Part shown: positions 1 to 9,606 of the stretch, piece by piece
Layout of the letters: each line of letters opens with the position of its first letter
How positions within the stretch are numbered: the first letter of the stretch is position 1
DNA from: Sulfurovum sp.
GTDB lineage: Bacteria; Campylobacterota; Campylobacteria; Campylobacterales; Sulfurovaceae
Direction: 5' to 3'
Assembly: GCA_020721775.1 (NCBI GenBank)
Contig: DYLZ01000005.1
Location: forward strand, 1 to 41,134
DNA length: 41,134 nucleotides
Notes under the pieces: model-generated
Told to the model about the DNA's origin: nothing
What the model saw: only the letters and a program-made list of their open reading frames with translations
Database searches by the model: none
Made by a program: the position numbers and the translations under genes

Positions 1-1039
1 TATATTCACCGTTTATGCTATAACCATCACCTTCAAGAGAAGATTTTGCATCTTGTGTTTTTACATATTGAGCTGCAAGCAAGAATTCCGGCTGATTATA
101 TACTGCATGGAAACCATACCAGTTAAAGTCATCATAATTGCCACCGCCAAGATCAGCACCTTTTTTAGCATTATCTTGGTTTCTTTGGCCAAAGAAAGAT
201 ACATTTGCGTATTGAAGATCTTTCTTGGCTTTCTCTTTACCGGTTCCTAGCAAGTGAGCTGTAAGTCTCCATTCTGCACTTAACCCATTATCTTTATCTG
301 TATCAAGAAGACCGTGGTAACCTTCACCGTTAAATAGTCCAAGTTCGCTTGAGATGTATGGAGTTTTTGTTTTGAAGTTTACACCAAGATCTGATGAGTT
401 TGTGAAATCAGGACCATAATTTTTATCTTCAACAAATACTTTTGCTATAGATCTGTAAGCCCAAGAGTTATGCTCTTCATAGTCTATCCAAGGTCTATGA
501 ACTTGTCCAAGCTCTACGCCGGTATATGGCAAGATATTATCAAGATAAAGATAAGCATATTTAAGTCTTACTTCCCAGCTGCCATCATCTGTATCGCCTT
601 TACCTTTATTTTGGAAAGTATCAAGAGTGATTCTTAAGAAATCTTTTGGATTTTCTTTGAAGTACGCTTTTGTTTGAAGATAGTTTCTTCTTGTTTCAAA
701 TTTATTTGTTCTGTAGTCTTTTACATTATCATCTTTACTTACAAAACCTAGGTAATGCGTTCCGCTAAAGTCAAGCGCAACTGCTTTTGATTTTACTTTT
801 ACGCCTTTTTTCATCTTGTTTTTAAGACTGGTGATTTGAGTCTCAATGCCTGCTATATCATCAGCAGTTGCTACTTCTGATTCTCCTGCTGTAGCTCTTG
901 CAGCTTCAAGAGCTTCTATCTTTTGAGCCATTTGTGCCATTTGAGCTTTAAGAGCTTTAAGCTCACTATTTGTATTTGCATTTGCTACACCGCTTAGAGC
1001 AAATACTGCCGCTGTTGAAAGTGCTATTTTTTTGATCAT
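1..1039 (-). CDS. Outer-membrane porin (partial, C-terminus beyond window start)
   Basis: Not in ORF track because it runs off the edge. Minus-strand reading from the ATG at 1039 gives MIKKIALSTAAVFALSGVANANTNSELKALKAQMAQMAQKIEALEA... (signal peptide + coiled coil) and then beta-strand-like, Tyr/Asp/Asn-rich porin sequence, open to base 1. Confidence 0.8.
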   Translation of the reverse strand, partial: MIKKIALSTAAVFALSGVANANTNSELKALKAQMAQMAQKIEALEAARATAGESEVATADDIAGIETQITSLKNKMKKGVKVKSKAVALDFSGTHYLGFVSKDDNVKDYRTNKFETRRNYLQTKAYFKENPKDFLRITLDTFQNKGKGDTDDGSWEVRLKYAYLYLDNILPYTGVELGQVHRPWIDYEEHNSWAYRSIAKVFVEDKNYGPDFTNSSDLGVNFKTKTPYISSELGLFNGEGYHGLLDTDKDNGLSAEWRLTAHLLGTGKEKAKKDLQYANVSFFGQRNQDNAKKGADLGGGNYDDFNWYGFHAVYNQPEFLLAAQYVKTQDAKSSLEGDGYSINGEY

Positions 1040-1191
1040 CTTATTTCCTTTTTTTAGTTTTAAGATATGAAAATATATTTAAAAATGGTTACCAAATGAT
1101 TACATTATTAATGATAAGTTAATAAAATATAAAAAAATATATTTTTATTAACAGACAATTCAAAGAACAAATTTATGTTATCATTGCATTT

Positions 1192-2091
1192 ATGAAACAA
1201 ATAGCGATCATCGGTGCAACTGCGAGTGGGAAAAGCGCTCTATCTATAGAGGTAGCAAAAAAGTATAATTGTATAGTACTCTCACTTGATTCATTGTCTG
1301 TCTATAAAGATATAGATATCGCTTCGGCTAAACCTACTCTTGAAGAGCGAGAGGGAATTAGGCACTTTGGAATTGATGAGATATACCCCAATGAGCCATT
1401 TGATGTTACTCTGTTTATAAAACTATATAAAAAAGCTCTGCATTTTGCTAAAGAAAATGATAAAAATCTCATAATTGTAGGCGGAAGCAGTTTTTATCTA
1501 AAAAGTCTCATTGGAGGCATTAGCCCCCTTCCTGATATTTCACAAGAAACAAAAGAAAAAACGGATAAATTTTTAAGCGATCTGCAATATGCTTATGGCT
1601 TTCTATATAACATTGATCCCCTATATATGTCAAAGATCAAACCAAATGACACTTACCGCATAGAAAAAGCTTTAAATATATATTTTGCAACAGAAACCAA
1701 ACCAAGCGATCATTTTGAAACAAACCCGCCAATACCTGTCATCACAGAAAATTTGCCTATTTTTGAAATAGATATGCCAAGAGATATTTTGCGAGAGAGA
1801 ATAAAACAGAGAACAAAAAAAATGGTTAAAGCCGGTCTTATAGAAGAGGTTAAAATGCTCGAAAACAAATACACAAGGGTACCAAATCCTATGAAAGCCA
1901 TAGGCATTAAAGAAACATTGAAATTTTTGGACGGCAAACTGACGAAAGATGAATTGATAGAACAAATATCAACTCATACTGCTCAATTGGCAAAAAGACA
2001 AACGACTTTCAACAGAACGCAGTTTAAAGAAAAAATTTTGATAAAAAATGATGATATAGAGATATTTGAGAAAATTTTTATGTTTTTGTAG
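1192..2091 (+). CDS. miaA: tRNA dimethylallyltransferase MiaA
   Basis: P-loop GATASGKSAL, LSLDSLSVYKDIDIASAKPT, GGSSFYLKSL, and C-terminal AKRQTTFNRTQF (QLAKRQ.TW.R-type) motif. Confidence 0.95.
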   Translation: MKQIAIIGATASGKSALSIEVAKKYNCIVLSLDSLSVYKDIDIASAKPTLEEREGIRHFGIDEIYPNEPFDVTLFIKLYKKALHFAKENDKNLIIVGGSSFYLKSLIGGISPLPDISQETKEKTDKFLSDLQYAYGFLYNIDPLYMSKIKPNDTYRIEKALNIYFATETKPSDHFETNPPIPVITENLPIFEIDMPRDILRERIKQRTKKMVKAGLIEEVKMLENKYTRVPNPMKAIGIKETLKFLDGKLTKDELIEQISTHTAQLAKRQTTFNRTQFKEKILIKNDDIEIFEKIFMFL

Positions 2092-2134
2092 GGTATGTTT
2101 GCTAACACACAAATCTGTAATGCAAAAAGAATTT

Positions 2135-2164
2135 AAAAACAGTGTGCTATATAAACGCACCCTG
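2135..2164 (-). terminator. Intrinsic terminator at the 3' end of the nuo operon
   Basis: CAGTGTGC (2140-2147) / GCACCCTG (2157-2164), 8-bp stem with one mismatch and 9-nt loop. On the minus strand it is followed by TTTTT (2139-2135) and more U-rich sequence. It begins 5 nt past the nuoN stop. Confidence 0.65.
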
Positions 2165-2168
2165 CTCT

Positions 2169-3653
2169 TTAAAATCCGCTTGCACTCATCATTGTATATA
2201 CAAATGTGAGTATTTTATCAAAGAAAAAGACAGAACCGACAGTAACAAATACTGCGATACCAACCACAACCATAAGTGGTTTAGATATATTGTAATAGAT
2301 AATATCTACGCTTTTTACAGGTTCTCTAAGGAACATATAAACAATAAGTTTTAAATAATAATAAGCAGCTATTGCGCTATTTAATCCCATGATAATAGCA
2401 AGTTTTATATATCCCGCATCAATAGCTGAACTCATTATATAGAGTTTTCCCCAAAATACTGAAAATGGGGGAACTCCCGCAAGAGAAAGCATAAATAGCG
2501 CCATTACAACAGCACCCATAGGAACTATCTTGATCATACCGGCAAATTTTTCATAAGGATGGTCAAATCTATCTGAAAATGCTTTTACTTTATGTCTGGA
2601 TATCCAAAGCATAGTAAATGCTCCAAGGTTGGTAAACATAAACAGAGCATAATAAACAAATATAGCAGTACTGGCTTTGGTTGTGCCTATAGCGATTGCC
2701 GCCATTACAAAACCTGCATGAGAGATAGATGAATAAGCAAGCATTCTTTTAACATCTTCTTGAACAAGAGCCATTATATTTGCAAGCGTCATTGTAACAA
2801 CAGATAAAATAAGTATTATTGTTTGGATACTATCTATTCCCAAATCAATATATATACTAAATATTCTCAAAGCTACTGCAAATGCAGCAACTTTAGGAAC
2901 TATGGACATATATCCTGCAAGTGGCGCTGAAGCTCCTTCATAAACATCCGGCGCCCATGTATGGAATGGGAAAAGAGATAACTTAAATGCAAATGCGACC
3001 AAAATAAGAACTGCGCCTCCTGTTATAAGAAGGGCATTTGAATTTTCTGTGCTCAAACTCAAAGCTTCAGATATTTGCCACAACTCAACACTTCCTGTTG
3101 TTGCATATATTGCCGCACTCCCCATAGCATAAAACCCTGCCGCAACAGCTCCCATTGTAAAGTATTTGATAGCCGCTTCAAATGAGTGATATCTGTTGTG
3201 CATAGCAATAAGTGCATAAAGAGCCAAAGACGATGTTTCAATGCCGACAAATATCAATATCAGGTTATCGGTAGTTACCATAAACTGCAATCCGGCAACC
3301 ATAAATACAAAAAGGGCAAAAAATTCCGGATAGGAGAATTCATGGAATCTTTTTGAAGTAAGTGCCAATGGGATAAAAAGCATAGATGCAATTAGTATCA
3401 ATATTTGAGAAACAATTGATAGTCCGTCAAACAACATCAGATCAAAAAAACCTCTGCCTTGCGCTGCTCCCAAAACAGAAAACAAATCAGCGCCAAATAT
3501 CATCAACGACAACATAACATATAGTGATTTATGTAAATTTGACTTGATAAGATCAATTATCAAAATACCAAGTCCGCCAAATATTGCTATAAGCATTGGC
3601 GCTAAAAGCGGCAGATTTAACTCTCCTAATGTAACTTGTATAGGCGTTACCAT
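2169..3653 (-). CDS. nuoN: NADH-quinone oxidoreductase subunit N
   Basis: 494 aa antiporter-like (proton-translocating) membrane protein, motifs KLSLFPFHTWAPDVYEGASAP and DVKRMLAYSSISHAGF; last gene of the nuo operon. Confidence 0.95.
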   Translation of the reverse strand: MVTPIQVTLGELNLPLLAPMLIAIFGGLGILIIDLIKSNLHKSLYVMLSLMIFGADLFSVLGAAQGRGFFDLMLFDGLSIVSQILILIASMLFIPLALTSKRFHEFSYPEFFALFVFMVAGLQFMVTTDNLILIFVGIETSSLALYALIAMHNRYHSFEAAIKYFTMGAVAAGFYAMGSAAIYATTGSVELWQISEALSLSTENSNALLITGGAVLILVAFAFKLSLFPFHTWAPDVYEGASAPLAGYMSIVPKVAAFAVALRIFSIYIDLGIDSIQTIILILSVVTMTLANIMALVQEDVKRMLAYSSISHAGFVMAAIAIGTTKASTAIFVYYALFMFTNLGAFTMLWISRHKVKAFSDRFDHPYEKFAGMIKIVPMGAVVMALFMLSLAGVPPFSVFWGKLYIMSSAIDAGYIKLAIIMGLNSAIAAYYYLKLIVYMFLREPVKSVDIIYYNISKPLMVVVGIAVFVTVGSVFFFDKILTFVYTMMSASGF

Positions 3654-5176
3654 TATTTTTCCTCCTTAGAGTTTTTTGCTATTATTATTTCTTTTGCCTC
3701 AGGAGTTATAGCTTTTTGCTCCATAATAGATAGTGTGGTTTTAACGCTATTGTCAATAATGCTAAGCACCGGTTTTGGATAAATTCCCAACCAAATAACA
3801 ATAGCTACAAGCGGTATAAACGATACAAGCTCATTTGCATTTAAGTCTTTTAATTTTCTGTTTGCTTCATTTGTAATGGCCCCAAAAAAACTTCTTTTAA
3901 ATAGAGAGAGCATATAAACAGCTCCTACTATGATGGAAGTCCCAGCCAAAACAGTTAAAATCGGAGAAATTTTATAAAAACCTATAAGCACCAAAAACTC
4001 GCCTACAAACCCTATGGTAAGCGGCAAACCGACTGATGCCATCAGCATGATCCCAAAAATAAGAGCATACTTTGGCATAATAGAAGCAAGCCCGCCAAAC
4101 TCGCTCATATATTTTGTGTGCGTTCTATCGTAAATTACGCCTACAAGCATAAACAGAGCACCTGAAACTATACCGTGTGACAGCATTTGAAACACGGAAC
4201 CGCTTATGCCTTCACTATTCATAGCAAAAATTCCAAGCATAACGATACCCATATGTGAAACAGATGAGTATGCGATGACCTGCTTCATATCTTCTTGAGC
4301 ATATGCTACCATCGCAGTATAGACTATCATAATGATAGAAAGTATAGCGATAGGCGCTATCATCATTATAGAAGCATCCGGAAACATTGGAAGCGAAAAT
4401 CTAACAAATCCGTATGTACCCATTTTAAGAAGTACTGCCGCAAGTATCACAGAACCTATTGTTGGTGCTTGACCGTGAGCATAAGGCAGCCATGTATGAA
4501 AAGGGAACATAGGTACCTTAATAGCAAATCCTACAAAAAATGCCAAAAATAACCAGAATTGATATTTCATATCAAAGCCGAGCGCATACCAATCGGTTAT
4601 AGCAAAACTCCATACACCCGCAGCGCTATAGAAGCTGTATGCTACAAAAAGCATACCTACAAGCATTATAAGAGAGCCGACAAATGTATATAAGAAAAAC
4701 TTGATAGACGCATAAACTCTAAGCGGTCCGCCCCATGCACCAATGATATAGAGCATCGGAACAAGAGACAACTCCCAAAAGAAGTAAAACATGATAGCAT
4801 CGAGAGCCAAGAATACACCTACCATTGTCATTTCTAAGAACAAAAGCGTTATTACCATATTTTTTAAGTCTTCTTTTATGGTCATACTCATCATTCCGAT
4901 AAGTGTCATAAAAGTAGTCATTATAACTAAAAACAGGCTTATGCCATCAACTCCCAAATAATAACTGATCCCAAAGTCTTTAACGATGGGAAAATGTTCT
5001 ATAAATTGAAATGTAGGATTTAAGCTATCAAAGTTCATCCATAAAAATAGAGATAAAATAAACTCAACTGCGGCTATCGCAACACCATAAACCCTTGCGC
5101 TATTTTTGTCTATGACAAAACCGAGCAATCCGGCCAATGCCGGGAAAAATACTAATATAGTTAAAATATTACTCAT
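3653..5176 (-). CDS. nuoM: NADH-quinone oxidoreductase subunit M
   Basis: 507 aa; FWELSLVPMLYIIGAWGG, KVPMFPFHTWLPYAHGQAPTIGSVILAAVLLKMGTYG, EDMKQVIAYSSVSHMG. Confidence 0.96.
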   Translation of the reverse strand: MSNILTILVFFPALAGLLGFVIDKNSARVYGVAIAAVEFILSLFLWMNFDSLNPTFQFIEHFPIVKDFGISYYLGVDGISLFLVIMTTFMTLIGMMSMTIKEDLKNMVITLLFLEMTMVGVFLALDAIMFYFFWELSLVPMLYIIGAWGGPLRVYASIKFFLYTFVGSLIMLVGMLFVAYSFYSAAGVWSFAITDWYALGFDMKYQFWLFLAFFVGFAIKVPMFPFHTWLPYAHGQAPTIGSVILAAVLLKMGTYGFVRFSLPMFPDASIMMIAPIAILSIIMIVYTAMVAYAQEDMKQVIAYSSVSHMGIVMLGIFAMNSEGISGSVFQMLSHGIVSGALFMLVGVIYDRTHTKYMSEFGGLASIMPKYALIFGIMLMASVGLPLTIGFVGEFLVLIGFYKISPILTVLAGTSIIVGAVYMLSLFKRSFFGAITNEANRKLKDLNANELVSFIPLVAIVIWLGIYPKPVLSIIDNSVKTTLSIMEQKAITPEAKEIIIAKNSKEEK

Positions 5177-5185
5177 CTACTCTCC

Positions 5186-7081
5186 TTAAGCTGCTATTAG
5201 TGATAATATTGACACCAATAGAAGCGCAATGGCGCCTATTGCCATCCAATTTAGATAATTAGAAAGGTTACCGCTTTGCATACCTCTGCTTTTGTCACCG
5301 CTTCTATATAGAAATTTTGCAATTGCGTCAACTGTAGCGTCAACAATTTTCATATCTACATTTTTCCACATCAATTTAGAAAGTTCGGCGTAAGGTTTAG
5401 ATATAACTGCTTCATATAAAACCGGTATATAGTATTGATTTGCCAATAGTTTATAAATAAATCCGTTTTCTGTTTTTTCGCTTCTAACTAATCGTTTATT
5501 GTATTTGATATAGGCAAGAAGAATTCCGCTTACTGCAACAGCTAATACTATAAGTCCCAAATACAATGCCAAATGGTGAGTATGCTCGCTCATTTGATAG
5601 TTAGGTAATAAATTTATTATAAAATCATTAAAACCGTCTTTGAAAAATCCTGCTATAACGGCCAAAATCGCAAGCGGCGACATAGCAACCAGAACATACT
5701 TATACATTTCATGAGGATGGATCCCAAATTCATGATATCTCTCATCGCCATGGAATGTCAAAAATACCTGACGGAAGCTATAGAATGCTGTCATACCTGC
5801 TGTTATGACAAGTGTTGCCCAGAGTATTAAAGAACCTTCATTGAATGCTGTCTCTATGATCGCATCTTTTGAAAAGAAACCTGCAAGAGGAGGTATGCCT
5901 GCAAGTGCGAGTGATGCTAACCCCATATAAAGATATGTTCCCCTCATTGCCTTTTTAAGTCCACCCATTTTGAAAATATCAAGCTCATCATGCATAGCAT
6001 GCATAACATTTCCTGCACCCAAAAATAAAAGAGCTTTAAAAAATGCGTGAGCGCCTAAGTGAAATAGAGCTATCCAATAAGCCCCAAGTCCTGCTGCTGC
6101 GAACATATACCCAAGTTGTGATAGAGTTGAAAAGGCAATAATTCTTTTTAGATCTCTATTGACAAGTGCCATTGATGCGGCAAAAAATGCCACAAAAGTT
6201 CCAAGTGCGGCTATAAAATAACTTACTTCAGGAGTTAGCGCAAAAATCGGATTTGCTCTGATCACCAAAAAAACGCCTGCTGTTACCATTGTTGCGGCAT
6301 GAATAAGTGCAGATACCGGAGTAGGACCCTCCATCGCATCTGTTAGCCATGTATGAAGCGGAAATTGCGCCGATTTTCCCATAGCGCCTATAAAAAGCGC
6401 CATTGCAGCTGTAGTAAGAACTGCTTGCGTCATATTTGGTATAGCGCTAAATACAACATCGTATTGTAAGCTGCCGACATTCCAATATATTATAAATAAA
6501 CCTACCAGCATACCAAGGTCTGCAATTCTGTTCATTATAAACGCTTCATTAGCTGCCCATGACGGTGAAATAGAAGGATTTATATCCCTTGTTACATCAG
6601 CTTTATGATACCAAAATCCAATAAGCAGCCACGAACATACACCAACGCCTTCCCATCCTATAAATAATCCGGCAAAGTTATCGCTCATAACAAGAATGAG
6701 CATTGAAAATACAAATGCCGAAAGGTATGAGAAAAATCTGTTGAAACTTTTGTCATGATCCATATAGCCTATTGAATATACATGTACAACGGTTGAAATA
6801 AGCGTTACAACAAACATCATTGTTACACTCACATGATCTACGATAAATCCAAATGAAATATTAAGATCTCCTGCTGCTATCCAATCCATAAGTTTAACAT
6901 GTATAGGTTCATTTGTAACAAGCAGATGATAACCTAATATTGCCGATGCGGCAAAAGAGATGAACAACAAAAACGACGAGACCACTCCTACAAATTGTTT
7001 TTTTGGAGTCATAGCAAAACTACCGGCAAACAGCGAGCTCAAAAGAGGCGCAAAAAGCGCAATATAAACTAAACTTTCCAT
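5186..7081 (-). CDS. nuoL: NADH-quinone oxidoreductase subunit L
   Basis: 631 aa; FIGWEGVGVCSWLLIGFWYHK, KSAQFPLHTWLTDAMEGPTPVSALIHAATMVTAG, DLKRIIAFSTLSQLGYMF. Confidence 0.97.
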   Translation of the reverse strand: MESLVYIALFAPLLSSLFAGSFAMTPKKQFVGVVSSFLLFISFAASAILGYHLLVTNEPIHVKLMDWIAAGDLNISFGFIVDHVSVTMMFVVTLISTVVHVYSIGYMDHDKSFNRFFSYLSAFVFSMLILVMSDNFAGLFIGWEGVGVCSWLLIGFWYHKADVTRDINPSISPSWAANEAFIMNRIADLGMLVGLFIIYWNVGSLQYDVVFSAIPNMTQAVLTTAAMALFIGAMGKSAQFPLHTWLTDAMEGPTPVSALIHAATMVTAGVFLVIRANPIFALTPEVSYFIAALGTFVAFFAASMALVNRDLKRIIAFSTLSQLGYMFAAAGLGAYWIALFHLGAHAFFKALLFLGAGNVMHAMHDELDIFKMGGLKKAMRGTYLYMGLASLALAGIPPLAGFFSKDAIIETAFNEGSLILWATLVITAGMTAFYSFRQVFLTFHGDERYHEFGIHPHEMYKYVLVAMSPLAILAVIAGFFKDGFNDFIINLLPNYQMSEHTHHLALYLGLIVLAVAVSGILLAYIKYNKRLVRSEKTENGFIYKLLANQYYIPVLYEAVISKPYAELSKLMWKNVDMKIVDATVDAIAKFLYRSGDKSRGMQSGNLSNYLNWMAIGAIALLLVSILSLIAA

Positions 7082-7083
7082 GC

Positions 7084-7386
7084 TTATCCTTTCATAGACG
7101 CAAGATCGTCAAGATCAAGAGTATTTTCTTTTTTATAAACAAGTATCAAAAGCCCAAGACCGATAGCAACTTCACTCGCAGCGATTGCAACTATAAAGAA
7201 TGCAAACATTTGACCGGTAAGGTCATGATAAAAACTTGAAATAGCAGCAAAAGCAACATTTGCAGCATTTAACATTATCTCTGTTGAGAAAAATAACATA
7301 AGCAGATTTCTTCTTCTAAGAACTCCTATGAGACCTATTGCAAAAAGAATACCTGATAAAATTAGATAATGATTCAGCCCGATCAT
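7084..7386 (-). CDS. nuoK: NADH-quinone oxidoreductase subunit K
   Basis: 100 aa, three TM, GLNHYLILSGILFAIGLIGVLRRRNLLMLFFSTEIMLNAANV and AASEVAIGLGLLI. Confidence 0.95.
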   Translation of the reverse strand: MIGLNHYLILSGILFAIGLIGVLRRRNLLMLFFSTEIMLNAANVAFAAISSFYHDLTGQMFAFFIVAIAASEVAIGLGLLILVYKKENTLDLDDLASMKG

Positions 7387-7937
7387 TCTTCATCCTTTAA
7401 TTGTAATACCTCATCTTTTATGTCAGTTAAGCTGGTATCCATTTTTTTACCTGCTAAGACAATACCGCCTATCATTGCTATAAGCAACATAACTGCAGCA
7501 ACCTCAAATGGAACTAGATACTTTGTGAAAAGAGCCATACCTACAGCTTCAGGATTTGTCATTTTATCGCTCATAGGCAAAGATGCATAGATAGCATCAG
7601 GATTAATGGCTCCCAAAAACATCAATGTCATCAAAAGTGCCGCCGTTACACCGACTATCAAAACCCAACCGGTTGAAGTTGTCTTCTCTTTTAAATTTTT
7701 TGTTACATTGAAAAACATCATACCGAAAGCATAAAGCGCCATAACTGCGCCGACATATACAATCAACTGCACAACGCCGAGAAAATCGGCTCCAACTAAA
7801 AAGAAAAATCCGGCAATTACTACCATGCCGCTAGCAAGTGATGTCATAGCATATAAAACATTTTTACTAAACACGGCAACCAAAAACAGTCCTATCGTTA
7901 GTACTGAAAAAAAATAAAATGCAATTTGTTCAAACAT
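7383..7937 (-). CDS. nuoJ: NADH-quinone oxidoreductase subunit J
   Basis: 184 aa membrane protein, FLGVVQLIVYVGAVMALYAFGMMFFN; ATG overlaps nuoK start region by 4 nt. Confidence 0.93.
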   Translation of the reverse strand: MFEQIAFYFFSVLTIGLFLVAVFSKNVLYAMTSLASGMVVIAGFFFLVGADFLGVVQLIVYVGAVMALYAFGMMFFNVTKNLKEKTTSTGWVLIVGVTAALLMTLMFLGAINPDAIYASLPMSDKMTNPEAVGMALFTKYLVPFEVAAVMLLIAMIGGIVLAGKKMDTSLTDIKDEVLQLKDEE

Positions 7938-7946
7938 ATTTTGCTC

Positions 7947-8582
7947 CTAGTATGCAAGTGGCGTTTTTTTGATATTTTCATCTGCATTTGGACTAATGCT
8001 TCCAAATCCTGCAAACTCTTTTTGCTCTTTTAGTTTGTCGATCGGCGTTAACATATCTTCAAACAGTGAGAATCCTGCTCTTTGTTCAGAGGCATTTTCA
8101 TATCTTCCACCATGAACTATTGCAAGCTCAGGGCATACTTCAGCGCAATATCCGCAAAATATACAACGACCAAAATTGATAGTATATTGGCTTACTTCTT
8201 TTCTCTGATTTTCATCATATCTTGTTTCCATTGCTATACAGTTGGAAATGCATATCTTTTCGCAAAGCCCGCAACCTATGCATCTATAATGTCCGCTCTC
8301 AAGCAGCCTTAGCATTTCATGTATAGCTCTATATCTTGGCGAGATCGGTAATTTTTCAAATGGATACTTTGTTGTATGCATTTTGCCCTTAAATAGCGCA
8401 TTTATCATCTCTCTAAATGTTACGCCTAAACCTTTAAGCAACTCTAAACTTAAACTTCTTTTTACGACCTGAATAAACGCCGGCATACCGAATTTCGGAG
8501 TTTTTCCCAGATCAAGCATTACATAGTTTTGCTTCTCTTTTTGAACAGTATGCGTCTCTTTATGTTCTTCAATATGTGCCAT
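7947..8582 (-). CDS. nuoI: NADH-quinone oxidoreductase subunit I (2x[4Fe-4S])
   Basis: CIGCGLCEKICISNCIAM...CIFCGYCAEVCPELAIVHGGRYE. Confidence 0.96.
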   Translation of the reverse strand: MAHIEEHKETHTVQKEKQNYVMLDLGKTPKFGMPAFIQVVKRSLSLELLKGLGVTFREMINALFKGKMHTTKYPFEKLPISPRYRAIHEMLRLLESGHYRCIGCGLCEKICISNCIAMETRYDENQRKEVSQYTINFGRCIFCGYCAEVCPELAIVHGGRYENASEQRAGFSLFEDMLTPIDKLKEQKEFAGFGSISPNADENIKKTPLAY

Positions 8583-8594
8583 ATTTTCCTCCTC

Positions 8595-9605
8595 TTACAG
8601 CATTACTACGATGCCGGTAATCAATATATTTATCACGGCTAAAGGCATCAAGACTTTCCAGCATAACCACATCATTTGATCGGGTCTAACATGCGGCCAA
8701 GCGGCTCTTGCCCACAACATCAAAAAGAAAAAGAAAACAACTTTTAGTACAAATAAAAACCAACCTGATATAAATGCCAAATCATTATAACCTCCGCAAA
8801 ATACAACTGCCGCTATGATAGAGATCGTGATCATATTTGCATATTCACCTATAAAGAACATACCCCATCTAAGGCCGCTATACTCAGTTAGATAACCTGA
8901 AACTATTTCAGCTTCATGTTCTAAAAGGTCAAACGGTGTTCTGTTTGTTTCTGCAAAACCGGCTATCAAAAACAACACAAATGCGATTGGCTGCTGCCAA
9001 ATTAGCCATGAAGTGATTCCGCCTGCCTGCGCGTCATTAAAATCGATCATAGAAAGGGAACCTACTAGCATAATAGGAGCCAAAACAGAAAGTCCTGTTA
9101 CAACTTCATAACTCAAAAATTGAACAGCTGTTCTAGCAGAACCTATAATACCCCACTTGTTTGATTGCGCCATACCTGCTAGCAGCGGACCATAAAGACC
9201 TGCCGCCATTGTTCCAAGTATAAACAATATACCTATATTTATATCTGCCACAGTAGATGGCACTATAGCACCTCCGATAACCGGAAGAGATTTGGGTATT
9301 GTAAATGTTGGAAACAGCGGTAATGCCGCCATAGCAATAAATGCTGTAGCCGCCGTTATTACAGGTGCTAATGAAAATATAAATTTATTTGCATTTTGAG
9401 GGATGATATCCTCTTTTGTAAACAATTTTATACCGTCTGCTGCAATTTGAAGCAATCCAAATGGTCCTACATGCATTGGTCCGAGACGACGCTGCATAAA
9501 TGCAAGTACTTTTCTCTCAATGTATGTTCCAAATCCTGCAATTGCAGATACAATTGCCAGAATTATCAATATTTTTATTATTGTTCCTATCGTTAATGCG
9601 TCCAT
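8595..9605 (-). CDS. nuoH: NADH-quinone oxidoreductase subunit H
   Basis: 336 aa; ERKVLAFMQRRLGPMHVGPFGLLQIAADGIKLFTKEDIIP; AETNRTPFDLLEHEAEIVSGYLTEYSG. Confidence 0.97.
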   Translation of the reverse strand: MDALTIGTIIKILIILAIVSAIAGFGTYIERKVLAFMQRRLGPMHVGPFGLLQIAADGIKLFTKEDIIPQNANKFIFSLAPVITAATAFIAMAALPLFPTFTIPKSLPVIGGAIVPSTVADINIGILFILGTMAAGLYGPLLAGMAQSNKWGIIGSARTAVQFLSYEVVTGLSVLAPIMLVGSLSMIDFNDAQAGGITSWLIWQQPIAFVLFLIAGFAETNRTPFDLLEHEAEIVSGYLTEYSGLRWGMFFIGEYANMITISIIAAVVFCGGYNDLAFISGWFLFVLKVVFFFFLMLWARAAWPHVRPDQMMWLCWKVLMPLAVINILITGIVVML

Positions 9606-9606
9606 A

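Noticed and set aside
1040-1191. Fur-box-like AT-rich sequence (ATTACATTATTAATGATAAG) upstream of the porin
   Set aside because: The region is so AT-rich that partial matches are expected; no convincing symmetry to the 19-bp consensus.
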